Part shown: positions 1 through 6,554 of the stretch, one piece after another | Layout of the letters: every line of letters starts with the position of its first letter | Position numbering within the stretch: the stretch's first letter is position 1 | DNA from: a virus | DNA: 24,246 nucleotides | Reading direction: 5' to 3' (one strand) | Virus record (IMG/VR): IMGVR_UViG_3300042473_000729 | Span: 1 to 24,246 of that record | Program-made: the position numbers and the translations under genes | The notes under the pieces: generated by a model | Databases searched by the model: none | Seen by the model: the letters and a program-made list of their open reading frames with translations, nothing else | Told to the model about the DNA's origin: nothing

Positions 1-1
1 T

Positions 2-202
2 AAGTTAACAGACGAACAACTAAACGAGATAGATAAGGCTAAAAACGACCTATACGATAGTTCCAAAACTCCGAGCAAAAGGTTAAGGAACTTTTTATAT
101 GTTTGGTTTGAACAAGATAACAAAGGCTTTAAAACCTTTGAAGATTACTACTTACACCATATGGAAAGAATTATCAATAATGTAAAGGATAAACTTGACT
201 AA
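2..202 (+). CDS. Partial small phage protein, function unknown (5' end outside window)
   Basis: The frame is open from the first bases of the window and ends at TAA 200-202, giving 66 residues of a C-terminal part; the start lies upstream. The protein is charged, with aromatic residues in the middle (LYVWFEQ) and the ending HMERIINNVKDKLD, consistent with a short helical early phage protein. Its stop codon shares one base with the ATG of the next gene (TAATG), so the two are probably translationally coupled in one early operon. I do not recognise the family. The in-frame ATG at 161 would leave only 13 residues and is not a credible start. Confidence 0.6.
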   Translation, partial: KLTDEQLNEIDKAKNDLYDSSKTPSKRLRNFLYVWFEQDNKGFKTFEDYYLHHMERIINNVKDKLD

Positions 203-345
203 TGGATATAGTAAAAATACGCACAAATAACGGAATAGTAAACATATCCGTTCCCAAATGTGGAACTATTGAAGAAATGAGGTTGCGGTCTAAAAAGATT
301 AAGAGATACGAAAGATTTTTAAATAAACTAAACAAAACAACATGA
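202..345 (+). CDS. Small basic protein of unknown function (47 aa)
   Basis: A 47-residue reading frame starts at the ATG overlapping the stop of the preceding gene by one base and ends at a TGA that overlaps the next ATG (ATGA at 342-345). This tight coupling on both sides is the main reason to call it. The product begins MDIVKIRTNNGIVNISVP and ends in a strongly basic segment (RLRSKKIKRYERFLNKLNK), which suggests nucleic-acid binding, but no domain is recognised. It may be an early accessory protein; the function is unknown. Confidence 0.55.
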   Translation: MDIVKIRTNNGIVNISVPKCGTIEEMRLRSKKIKRYERFLNKLNKTT

Positions 346-656
346 AAAAAGAATTTCTAAAAAAACTAAAAAAAGGTGCTGTTTCTATGGAAGATATGGC
401 GCAACATTTAAACGTAAGGGTTAGGACGGTTCGTAAAATTGCACAGTCAATAAAATCCGAAAACCTTAAAAACGCAAAAGAAGGATGGTTGTTGATTTCT
501 GGAGTTTATGGCTACAAAATTTCCACAAATGTAGATGAAATTAAAGAGTATATCCATAGGATGCACGCAATGGCAATGACTATTTTAAAAGAGACAAAAG
601 AAGCTAAACATTTCATCCACCATTATGAAAGTAAAATTAATTCTTTGACTTTATAA
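342..656 (+). CDS. Winged-helix/HTH DNA-binding protein, phage early region
   Basis: This is a 104-residue protein. Residues 13-60 look like a winged helix-turn-helix: a helix at MEDMAQHLN, a turn, a recognition helix at RVRTVRKIAQSIKSE and a wing at GWLLISGVYGYKIS. A helical C-terminal tail follows (DEIKEYIHRMHAMAMTILKETK). The layout, especially the GYK-x-(S/T)-DEI-helix ending, resembles small winged-helix proteins common in early regions of temperate and lytic phages. It overlaps the preceding gene by ATGA and its stop codon TAA is also the first bases of a repeat element at 654-677. It could act as a transcription regulator or replication accessory; which one cannot be told from sequence. 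The gene call is firm, the fold likely. Confidence 0.75.
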   Translation: MKKEFLKKLKKGAVSMEDMAQHLNVRVRTVRKIAQSIKSENLKNAKEGWLLISGVYGYKISTNVDEIKEYIHRMHAMAMTILKETKEAKHFIHHYESKINSLTL

Positions 657-677
657 CGGTTTGCAGATTGGCGATGG
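654..677 (+). repeat. Half-element related to the hairpin at 1124-1211
   Basis: The 24 bases starting at the stop codon of the upstream gene align with 1124-1146 over TAACG, TT, G, ATTGGCGA and GG (about 18 of 24 positions with one gap). In the second copy this segment is the left arm of a long hairpin. Here a weaker match to the right arm lies at 836-855 (TTTCGC...GCTGTTA), so the two halves flank the 56-aa gene at 704-874. Whether this is a mobile cassette boundary or a vestige of recombination is inference. Confidence 0.45.
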
Positions 678-703
678 TTTTTTAACCGATTAAATAAACG
701 AAA

Positions 704-874
704 ATGGAATTACAAACAGCAATAGAAATACTTGAATACCATCAGGAATGGAGATTAGGTAAAAGAGAAAATATGATTCACGAACCTAAAAAACTGATAG
801 AGGCTTTGGATATAGTACTAAGCGAGGTTAAAAAATTTCGCATAGGTGCTGTTAGCAGTAGTACGGATTATTAA
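704..874 (+). CDS. Short orphan protein (56 aa) of a type seen in Bacteroidota phages
   Basis: The frame runs from ATG 704 (context AAACGAAAATG) to TAA 872-874 and encodes 56 residues beginning MELQTAIEILEYHQEW, with the segment HEPKKLIEALDIVLSEVKK forming a second predicted amphipathic helix. I recall similar short proteins in Bacteroidota phages and prophages, but I cannot verify this here and know no function. The gene sits between two repeat-like segments (654-677 and 836-863), and its 3' end overlaps the sequence GTTAGCAGTA, which recurs inverted after the next gene. Its small size means the call rests on helical composition, start context and position. Confidence 0.6.
   Translation: MELQTAIEILEYHQEWRLGKRENMIHEPKKLIEALDIVLSEVKKFRIGAVSSSTDY
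851..863 (+). repeat. Left arm of 13-bp inverted repeat flanking the 73-aa gene
   Basis: GTTAGCAGTAGTA at 851-863 is the reverse complement, with one mismatch, of TATTACTGCTAAC at 1115-1127. The ten bases GTTAGCAGTA are exact. The right arm begins immediately after the stop codon of the gene at 893-1114, so the pair brackets that gene closely. Confidence 0.6.
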
Positions 875-892
875 TAATTAAATATAAATAAA

Positions 893-1114
893 ATGAGAAT
901 TTATCAATTAAAAACAGCAAAAGAGTTCATGGAAAGATATGAACAAGGTTACAGTACAGAAGATTTAATGCAAATGTACGCAGAAGATGTAGCGAAAAGA
1001 TTTGCTGCTGAATGTGTAAATGAAGCACTTGGAAATAAGATGGAAGTATCAAACTCTTTGCATCACGCAATTGAAGGAAAGTACAAATCTATTATTTGGA
1101 AGAACGAAGGTTAG
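893..1114 (+). CDS. Small protein of unknown function (73 aa), cassette-like context
   Basis: A 73-residue frame starts at ATG 893 after an A-rich stretch (AATATAAATAAAATG) and stops at TAG 1112-1114. The product MRIYQLKTAKEFMERYEQGY is helical and acidic, with a segment EDVAKRFAAECVNEALGNK that would form an amphipathic helix, then a basic end (GKYKSIIWKNEG). No known domain is recognised. It is enclosed by a 13-bp inverted repeat (851-863 and 1115-1127) and followed at once by a large hairpin, which suggests it came in as a unit. An overlapping frame at 1020-1244 is judged a shadow. Confidence 0.55.
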   Translation: MRIYQLKTAKEFMERYEQGYSTEDLMQMYAEDVAKRFAAECVNEALGNKMEVSNSLHHAIEGKYKSIIWKNEG

Positions 1115-1127
1115 TATTACTGCTAAC
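1115..1127 (-). repeat. Right arm of 13-bp inverted repeat flanking the 73-aa gene
   Basis: TATTACTGCTAAC directly follows the stop codon of the gene at 893-1114 and is the inverted partner of 851-863 (12 of 13 positions). It overlaps the left boundary of the hairpin element at 1124-1211. Confidence 0.6.
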
Positions 1128-1211
1128 GATTGGGCATTGGCGAAGGCGGCTTGGAAACCCCTTGAATTATGCAGGAACTGTCTGCCGCTTTTGCCAATGC
1201 CTTGTTACTTG
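1124..1211 (+). repeat. Long imperfect palindrome (18-bp stem, 33-base loop) in gene-free stretch 1115-1281
   Basis: The arms GGCATTGGCGAAGGCGGC (1133-1150) and GCCGCTTTTGCCAATGCC (1184-1201) pair over 18 positions. The only two non-Watson-Crick positions are G-T pairs, so as RNA the stem is unbroken. Flanking TAAC (1124-1127) and GTTAC (1204-1208) continue the symmetry loosely. The element fills the gap between the 73-aa gene and the DNA methyltransferase and is GC-richer than its surroundings. It has no U-tract at once after the stem, so it is not a standard terminator. It could be a recombination site, a processing signal or a vestigial mobile element. Confidence 0.65.
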
Positions 1212-1219
1212 CTGGTGGG
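1204..1219 (+). repeat. Left arm of imperfect inverted repeat around the methyltransferase gene
   Basis: GTTACTTGCTGGTGGG matches the reverse complement of 2425-2440 (GTTACTTGCAAGTGGG) at 14 of 16 positions. The pair encloses the DNA methyltransferase gene and little else. Confidence 0.5.
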
Positions 1220-1281
1220 ATTTTCAGCACAAAACTTTAATTGAAACACTAAACAAAACTTTTTAAAAAATTAGCGAAGCG

Positions 1282-2409
1282 ATGGCAAAAAAAACTTACA
1301 ATTACAACTGGAAATTAAAAGATGCAGTATTTACAAAAGACAAGGGCAAAGTATTTAGTTGCTTTGCTTGTGGTGGTGGCTCAACTATGGGTTATAAATT
1401 AGCTGGTTTTGATGTATTAGGATGCAATGAGATTGACCCTAAAATGATTGAAGCATATAAAGCTAACCACAACCCAAAATATGCTTATTTAGAGCCAATA
1501 CAAACCTTTAAATTAAGAACTGATTTGCCTGATGAACTTTACAATTTAGATATTTTGGATGGTTCGCCACCTTGTAGTAGTTTTTCAATGGCTGGAAATA
1601 GGGAAAAGGATTGGGGCAAAGACAAAGTATTTAGGGAGGGACAAGCTGAACAAGTATTGGACACTTTGTTTTTTGATTTTATTGATTTGGCTAAAAAACT
1701 GCAACCAAAAGTAGTAGTAGCTGAAAATGTAAAAGGATTGTTATTAGGTGAAGCAAAGCAATATGTAAGGCAGATTTATAGGGAATTTGATTTGGCTGGT
1801 TATTATTGCCAACATTGGCTATTGGATGCTTCAAAAATGGGTGTGCCACAACGCAGGGAAAGAGTATTTTTTGTTGCAATGAGAAAAGATTTGGCTGAAC
1901 CATTTTTGTATAATGCCGATATGTTTACTGTTGTTCCAAAATTAGAATTGACATTTAAAGAACCCGAAATTTTTTATGGTGAATTTGCTGATAAATTAGG
2001 AAAACCATTGACAGAACACCAACAAATGCTATGGAACAAAAAAATAGATAGTGATACAAATTTGGGTGATATAAATGCAAGGGAACGCGGTTTGTTATCT
2101 GATTTTAATGCAATACTGGTAAAACATAACAGCAGCTTAAATACAATAACCGCCAATGGTAAATTTATAGATTTTGAAACACCGCAACATATTTCAGATG
2201 ATGCAATAAAAAAGGGTGGAAGCTATCCGATGGACTATGATTTTAAAACAAACAAAGTGGTTTATTTGGTTGGAATGAGTGTGCCACCGATAATGACTGC
2301 AAGGATAGCAGATGAAATTTATGAGCAATGGCTTTCTAAACAAAACGGTTTTGAAAAAACCGAAGCGGGTGGGGCTAATTTTTTAAAAAGTTTTGAAACG
2401 AATGCTTAA
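1282..2409 (+). CDS. C5-cytosine-specific DNA methyltransferase (Dcm/DNMT1-like)
   Basis: This 375-residue protein transfers a methyl group from S-adenosylmethionine to carbon 5 of cytosine in DNA. The conserved motifs are in the usual order: motif I VFSCFACGGGSTMGY (res 24-38), IV GSPPCSSFSMAG with catalytic Cys98, VI ENVKGL (148-153), VIII QRRERVFFVAM (190-200), a target-recognition region in about 205-310, and a C-terminal motif X-like SVPPIMTARIADEIY. Motif I has a Cys where the family usually has FAG-x-GG. No restriction endonuclease is adjacent, so it is an orphan enzyme, most likely used to protect phage DNA from host restriction. The gene is framed by an imperfect 16-bp inverted repeat, and its codon use looks richer in TTG and GCT than the replication genes, which hints at separate acquisition. 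The sequence specificity cannot be read from sequence. Confidence 0.95.
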   Translation: MAKKTYNYNWKLKDAVFTKDKGKVFSCFACGGGSTMGYKLAGFDVLGCNEIDPKMIEAYKANHNPKYAYLEPIQTFKLRTDLPDELYNLDILDGSPPCSSFSMAGNREKDWGKDKVFREGQAEQVLDTLFFDFIDLAKKLQPKVVVAENVKGLLLGEAKQYVRQIYREFDLAGYYCQHWLLDASKMGVPQRRERVFFVAMRKDLAEPFLYNADMFTVVPKLELTFKEPEIFYGEFADKLGKPLTEHQQMLWNKKIDSDTNLGDINARERGLLSDFNAILVKHNSSLNTITANGKFIDFETPQHISDDAIKKGGSYPMDYDFKTNKVVYLVGMSVPPIMTARIADEIYEQWLSKQNGFEKTEAGGANFLKSFETNA

Positions 2410-2424
2410 TATGGAACACGTCCG

Positions 2425-2440
2425 CCCACTTGCAAGTAAC
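2425..2440 (-). repeat. Right arm of imperfect inverted repeat around the methyltransferase gene
   Basis: CCCACTTGCAAGTAAC is the inverted partner of 1204-1219 (14 of 16). The following bases TAATCGCTAACA (2441-2452) read inverted as TGTTAGCGATTA, which resembles TGCTAACGATTG at 1121-1132 (9 of 12), so the similarity extends beyond the core arm. Confidence 0.5.
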
Positions 2441-2461
2441 TAATCGCTAACACTCCAAAAT

Positions 2462-2584
2462 GTACGCACAAATGAAGCTACAACGTTTATTAGAAATGCT
2501 ATAAGAGAAAAAATAGAACGTGAATTGCCAAAGATAATAGAAAGCGAAAATAAAAGAATTGATAAAATAAAATGTCCGTTTTGA
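2462..2584 (+). pseudogene. Remnant of a small helical protein, 5' end missing
   Basis: A frame open from 2444 to TGA 2582-2584 encodes a protein-like sequence (TFIRNAIREKIERELPKII and then ESENKRIDKIKCPF) but has no ATG, GTG or TTG start; the in-frame stop TAA at 2441-2443 lies inside the inverted-repeat segment that follows the methyltransferase. The ATGs at 2460 and 2473 are in another frame that stops after 14 codons. The simplest reading is that this is the 3' end of a gene whose front was lost when the methyltransferase cassette or its flanking repeat arrived. It is followed by a terminator. A functional gene using a rare start codon is possible but less likely. Confidence 0.45.
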
Positions 2585-2610
2585 AATTATTCCGCTTTGT
2601 TTTTTAGTAT

Positions 2611-2642
2611 AAACCGTTCTATAATGAACGGTTTTTTGTTTT
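2611..2642 (+). terminator. Rho-independent terminator closing the early operon
   Basis: AAACCGTTC (2611-2619) and GAACGGTTT (2626-2634) form a perfect 9-bp stem with the 6-base loop TATAAT, followed by a T-rich tract (TTTTTTGTTTT). It sits 27 bases after the gene remnant and before the replication control region, so it separates the two transcription units. Confidence 0.85.
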
Positions 2643-2690
2643 ATATGCTCATAACCAAACATTTAAACAACTAAATCAATAATATATATA

Positions 2691-2799
2691 CATGGCACAT
2701 TAAAAAAATAAATGCCTACTGAGAAATAAATAAATTTTTGAAATCGTGTTTTTTTTATTTTTGCTCAAAAAACGGTTTTAAAGCTGTCCATGTGCCATG
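2691..2799. repeat. Perfect 10-bp inverted repeat spaced 89 bases apart in the putative origin region
   Basis: CATGGCACAT (2691-2700) is exactly inverted as ATGTGCCATG (2790-2799). The space between is A/T-rich with runs such as T9 near 2750. No gene is present in 2643-2986. The spaced inverted repeat could bind a replication initiator or a regulator that loops the DNA. Confidence 0.5.
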
Positions 2800-2831
2800 A
2801 TACCAATAAACATTGATAGTTTGAAAATCAC

Positions 2832-2851
2832 AAAGCGGAATAAAGCGGAAT
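2832..2851 (+). repeat. Two tandem copies of AAAGCGGAAT (iteron-like)
   Basis: AAAGCGGAAT is repeated head to tail at 2832-2841 and 2842-2851. A third copy, inverted (ATTCCGCTTT), lies at 2589-2598 just before the terminator. They lie 14-33 bases upstream of the -33 box of the promoter for the primase-helicase gene. Short tandem repeats next to a replication gene can be initiator-binding iterons or an operator; the sequence alone cannot separate these. Confidence 0.55.
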
Positions 2852-2864
2852 ATTAAAAATAATC

Positions 2865-2895
2865 TTGTTTAATTAAATAATTTTACTTATCTTTG
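2865..2895 (+). promoter_or_regulatory. Bacteroidota-type promoter for the replication operon
   Basis: TTG at 2865-2867 is followed after 20 bases by TATCTTTG at 2888-2895, matching the Bacteroidota primary sigma consensus (TTG, 19-20 bases, TAnnTTTG). The predicted transcription start is near 2900, leaving a leader of about 86 bases before the primase-helicase ATG. Confidence 0.8.
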
Positions 2896-2900
2896 TAAAC

Positions 2901-2986
2901 GCAGGTACTGTAGGCATACGGTCGCAAGTGGTTAGACTTCCATCCTGCATCTTTTTTTTATAATAAGTCTACCAAAAAAGTTAAAT
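2901..2986 (+). ncRNA. Structured 5' leader of the primase-helicase mRNA (candidate cis-regulatory RNA)
   Basis: Two helices can form: ACTGTA/TACGGT (2907-2912 with 2917-2922, GGCA loop, one G-U pair), and TGGTTAGACTT with AAGTCTACCA (2929-2939 with 2965-2974, 10 bp with one bulged T). The second ends only 12 bases before the start codon. An alternative, shorter pairing GCAGG/CCTGC (2901-2905 with 2944-2948) would be followed by a run of eight Ts and would place half of the second helix in a loop, so the two folds compete. This resembles an attenuator or translational switch. I do not recognise a known RNA family. Confidence 0.45.
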
Positions 2987-5338
2987 ATGATAGCTACAAT
3001 TTTTAAGGATTTATCAAAAACAAACACACCGTTTTATCGTGAAATTGATTTTATTATCAATAGAATTAAGTCAGGAACTTCAAAGGATTTAGTTGCTAAA
3101 ATAAGGAAAGAAACAGATAAAGAAAAAAGGAATTTACTTAAATCACAATTACCTGCAATCTGTTTTAGTGGTAAATTTTCTAGACGTGCCGATTCTGCAA
3201 TATTAGAGCATAGTGGTATAATTTGCCTCGACTTTGACAATTATAATACAAATGATGAACTTTTAAAAGATTTAGCAATCTACAAAAAAGATAAGTATTC
3301 ATTTTGTATTTTTATAAGTCCATCAGGAAACGGTTTTAAATTACTTGTTAAGATACCTAATGAAATTGAAAATCATAAACTTTATTTTGATAGCCTTTGT
3401 GAATACTATAATAATAACCATTTTGATGTAACATCAAAAAATATAAGCAGAATATGTTTTGAATCTTATGATGCCGATATTTATGTAAACAAAAAATCAG
3501 AGATATGGCTAACAAAAAAGGAATATCAAACATATAGCTATGTAGATAAACAACCTACAATAAAACTTACAAATGAGAATGAGATAATAAAACGTATTTA
3601 TAAATGGTTTGAAAAAAATCATTCATTTGATGCTGGGAAAAGGAATGCAAGTCTTTTTATTTTAGCATCTGCATTGTCAGATTATGGAATTTCTAAAGTA
3701 GAAACAAATCGTTTCTGTTTACAATTTCAACAGCAAGACTTTACACAATCAGAAATAGAACGCACTATCAGTTCTGCATATTCTAAATGTGCTGGGAACT
3801 TTGGAATGAAATACTTTGAAGATAAAGAGTCTTTGGATTTTGTAAAGAAGGAAATTAAGGTAGGTAAAACTTTAGATGAAATAAAAAAAGCAGTTCCACA
3901 AATAGAGAAAAAGTCTTTTGATGAAATAAAGGAAACAGTTACCATTAATGATTTTTGGCATTACTCTAAAAAGGGTGCAGTAATAATTGATAGCTATTCT
4001 TATAAGAGATGGTTGGAATCAAACGGATTTTATAAATTTTATCCTGATGGAGCAGATGGATTTATATTTATCAGAGTTGAAAATAATCTAATCGACAATA
4101 CATCAGAGGAAAAATTAAAAGACTTTGTATTAAACGAACTTTTAAAAGTATCAGAATTTAAAGTTTATGAATTTTTAGCATCTAATAGTAAATTCTTTAA
4201 AGAAGATTATTTAAACCTATTGGATAATATTGACGTACATTTTAAGGATGATACCATTGATACTGGATACATATACTTTTCAAATTGTGCAGTAAAAGTA
4301 ACTGACAAAAAATGTGAGCTAATAGACTATATTGATTTGGATGGATTTGTTTGGAAAAAGCATATAATTGATTTTGAATTTAAACAAACTAAAGATTTAG
4401 AATGTGATTTTAAAAAGTTTATTCTATTGGTATCTAATAACGATATACAACGTTCACAATCACTTGAAACTACAATCGGATATCTTATGCACTCTTTTAA
4501 AACAAGTGCTAATAATAAGGCTATAATACTGAATGATGAAACAATATCCGAGAATCCAAACGGAGGTTCAGGTAAAGGTATATTTTGGAACGCATTAAGC
4601 AAAGTAAAAAGAGTTGCTGATATAAACGGTAAATCATTTTCATTTGACAAAACGTTCCCTTATCAAACAGTTTCTGCAGATACTCAAATACTTGTTTTTG
4701 ATGATGTAAATAAGAACTTTAAATTTGAAAATCTATTTAGTGTAATTACAGAAGGGATTACACTTGAAAAAAAGAATAAAGATGCAATCAAAGTACCTGT
4801 TTCAAAATCACCTAAAATAATTATTACAACTAATTACACCATTGGTGGGGTTGGCGGTTCGTATGAAAGGCGTAAATGGGAACTTGAATTTAGTAGCTAT
4901 TTTAGTTCTAAATATACACCATTGAATGAATTTGGTAGAATGTTATTTGATGAATGGGATAATATAGAATGGTTACGGTTCTATAATTATATGATTTATT
5001 GTCTTCAATCATATTTACAGAATGGATTAGTAAAACACGAATTTCAGAATCTTGAAACAAGGAAATTTATTAAAGAAACATCGTTTGAATTTTATGAATT
5101 TGTTAACGAATCAGATAACATTGAATTTAATACTCGAATTTATAAAAGTTCTATTTTTCAAAAGTTTATTGACGAATATCCTGACTTTAAAAAATGGCTA
5201 TCAAATAAACGTTTTTGGCAATGGATGGAAATATATACAAAGAACTATAATTATAAATCAGAACAAGGCAAGGATATTTCAGGGCGTTGGATAAACATAT
5301 CTAAAGACAGTACAAATGAAGAGTTTACAATCTTTTAA
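2987..5338 (+). CDS. Replicative primase-helicase (BT4734/VirE-N type primase + SF3/VirE-like helicase)
   Basis: This 783-residue protein would prime and unwind phage DNA. The N-terminal 180 residues match the BT4734/VirE N-terminal primase-like type (LPAICFSGKFSRRADSAILEHSG, IICLDFDNY, FIFISPSGNGFKLLVKI). Residues about 195-280 look like a primase C-terminal helical domain (DAGKRNASLFILASALSDYG). The C-terminal half is a P-loop ATPase: Walker A GGSGKG with Lys530, Walker B QILVFDDV with Asp572/Asp573, and a sensor KIIITTNY near 610-617. It follows a strong promoter and structured leader and overlaps the next gene by 23 bases. The combination of both activities in one chain is typical of phage and plasmid replication proteins in Bacteroidota. 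The primase catalytic role is inferred from the N-terminal type. Confidence 0.88.
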   Translation: MIATIFKDLSKTNTPFYREIDFIINRIKSGTSKDLVAKIRKETDKEKRNLLKSQLPAICFSGKFSRRADSAILEHSGIICLDFDNYNTNDELLKDLAIYKKDKYSFCIFISPSGNGFKLLVKIPNEIENHKLYFDSLCEYYNNNHFDVTSKNISRICFESYDADIYVNKKSEIWLTKKEYQTYSYVDKQPTIKLTNENEIIKRIYKWFEKNHSFDAGKRNASLFILASALSDYGISKVETNRFCLQFQQQDFTQSEIERTISSAYSKCAGNFGMKYFEDKESLDFVKKEIKVGKTLDEIKKAVPQIEKKSFDEIKETVTINDFWHYSKKGAVIIDSYSYKRWLESNGFYKFYPDGADGFIFIRVENNLIDNTSEEKLKDFVLNELLKVSEFKVYEFLASNSKFFKEDYLNLLDNIDVHFKDDTIDTGYIYFSNCAVKVTDKKCELIDYIDLDGFVWKKHIIDFEFKQTKDLECDFKKFILLVSNNDIQRSQSLETTIGYLMHSFKTSANNKAIILNDETISENPNGGSGKGIFWNALSKVKRVADINGKSFSFDKTFPYQTVSADTQILVFDDVNKNFKFENLFSVITEGITLEKKNKDAIKVPVSKSPKIIITTNYTIGGVGGSYERRKWELEFSSYFSSKYTPLNEFGRMLFDEWDNIEWLRFYNYMIYCLQSYLQNGLVKHEFQNLETRKFIKETSFEFYEFVNESDNIEFNTRIYKSSIFQKFIDEYPDFKKWLSNKRFWQWMEIYTKNYNYKSEQGKDISGRWINISKDSTNEEFTIF

Positions 5339-6554
5339 ATTAAGAGAATATCAGCAACGTATAGCAATAGATGCACACTTTAAGTTGATTGATTATCACA
5401 TTGTTTACCTTGCTATGGAAGTTCGTACTGGAAAGACATTAACGGCACTTGAAACAGCTAAGTTATACGGTGCTAAAAACGTTCTATTTTTAACAAAGAA
5501 AAAGGCTATTTCATCAATACAAAACGATTATGATAACTTTGGATATTCATTCAATTTAACTATCATTAATAATGAATCGGTACATCTTATAAATGATACC
5601 TTTGATTTATTAATAAGTGATGAACACCACAGAAACGGTGCTTTTCCGAAGCCTAATAAAGTAACTAAATTACTAAAGCAAAGATATTCAAATTTACCAA
5701 TGATATTTTTGTCAGGCACTCCACATCCTGAATCATACTCACAGATATTTCATCAGTTTTGGATTAGTAACTATTCTCCATTTAGGAATTATATTAATTT
5801 CTATAAATGGGCAAACGATTATGTAATTGTAACACAAAAGTATTTAGGCTTTGCAAAAGTTAATGATTATTCTGCTGCAAAGTATGAAATGATAAAGTCT
5901 GTAATTGATAAGTATTTTATATCTTTTACTCAAACAGATGCCGGGTTTGAAACATCCGTAAATGAAAATATACTATACTGTGAAATGCTGGACACCACTT
6001 ATGATTTAATAAAAAGACTTAGAAAAGATAAAGTTCTTGAAGGTAAAAATGAAGTTGTATTGGCAGATACAGGCGTTAAGGAAATGTCTAAAATACATCA
6101 GATGTATTCAGGAACGGTTAAATTTGAAAGCGGAAATACTAAGATTTTAGACTATACTAAAGGATGGTTTATAAAAGATAAATTTAAAGATAGTAAAATA
6201 GCCATTTTTTATAAATTCAAGGCTGAATACGACTTATTGAAAATGTGCTTTGGTGAAAATTTAACCAATGATTTAGATGAATTTAATACTACTGATAAAA
6301 ATATAGCTTTACAGTTTGTTTCGGGGAGGGAGGGAATTTCATTAGCAAAAGCAAAGTATATAGTAGCTTATAATATTGATTTTTCAGCCGTTACTTATTT
6401 TCAATTTCGTGACCGTATGTCTGCTATTGACAGACCTTTAAATACACTTTACTGGATATTCGCTAAGAATGGCATTGAAAATAAGATATATAAATCTGTA
6501 TCTAATAAAAAAGATTTTACTCTAAACGTATTTAAAAAGACTTATAATGACTGA
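5316..6554 (+). CDS. Compact SF2 (SNF2/DEAD-like) DNA helicase
   Basis: The 412-residue protein has both RecA-like lobes of superfamily 2. Visible motifs are a Q-like LREYQQRIA (9-17), motif I EVRTGKTLTAL (Lys40), Ia VLFLTKKKAI, motif II SDEHH (101-105), motif III FLSGTP (131-136), and in the second lobe SKIAIFYKF (IV), FVSGREGISLAKA (V) and YFQFRDRMSAIDRP (VI). The pattern is closest to SNF2-like helicases of phages, which are usually longer; this one is near minimal. It overlaps the primase-helicase gene by 23 bases and the nuclease gene by 8, so the three are one operon. It may act in replication fork or recombination-dependent replication; the exact substrate is unknown. Confidence 0.9.
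   Translation: MKSLQSFKLREYQQRIAIDAHFKLIDYHIVYLAMEVRTGKTLTALETAKLYGAKNVLFLTKKKAISSIQNDYDNFGYSFNLTIINNESVHLINDTFDLLISDEHHRNGAFPKPNKVTKLLKQRYSNLPMIFLSGTPHPESYSQIFHQFWISNYSPFRNYINFYKWANDYVIVTQKYLGFAKVNDYSAAKYEMIKSVIDKYFISFTQTDAGFETSVNENILYCEMLDTTYDLIKRLRKDKVLEGKNEVVLADTGVKEMSKIHQMYSGTVKFESGNTKILDYTKGWFIKDKFKDSKIAIFYKFKAEYDLLKMCFGENLTNDLDEFNTTDKNIALQFVSGREGISLAKAKYIVAYNIDFSAVTYFQFRDRMSAIDRPLNTLYWIFAKNGIENKIYKSVSNKKDFTLNVFKKTYND

Noticed and set aside
1124-1211. Hairpin as an integron attC site
   Set aside because: The outer bases (TGCTAAC and GTTACTT) do not fit the RYYYAAC and GTTRRRY core sites, there is no integrase in the window, and the stem lacks the usual extrahelical bases.
1020-1244. 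74-aa + strand frame overlapping the 73-aa gene and the hairpin
   Set aside because: It runs through the hairpin element, its sequence follows the palindrome rather than a protein pattern, and the overlapping frame at 893-1114 has the better start context.
2447-2662. 71-aa minus-strand frame across the terminator
   Set aside because: It reads through the terminator hairpin and is rich in Phe/Tyr from A-rich complement; the + strand remnant in the same place reads more like a protein.
2738-2763. TTG...TATTTTTG as a second promoter in the control region
   Set aside because: The spacing is 15 bases rather than 19-20, and the sequence is a T-run in which such matches arise easily.
4327-4650. 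107-aa minus-strand frame inside the primase-helicase gene
   Set aside because: It lies wholly inside a gene with clear Walker motifs and is a shadow of it.
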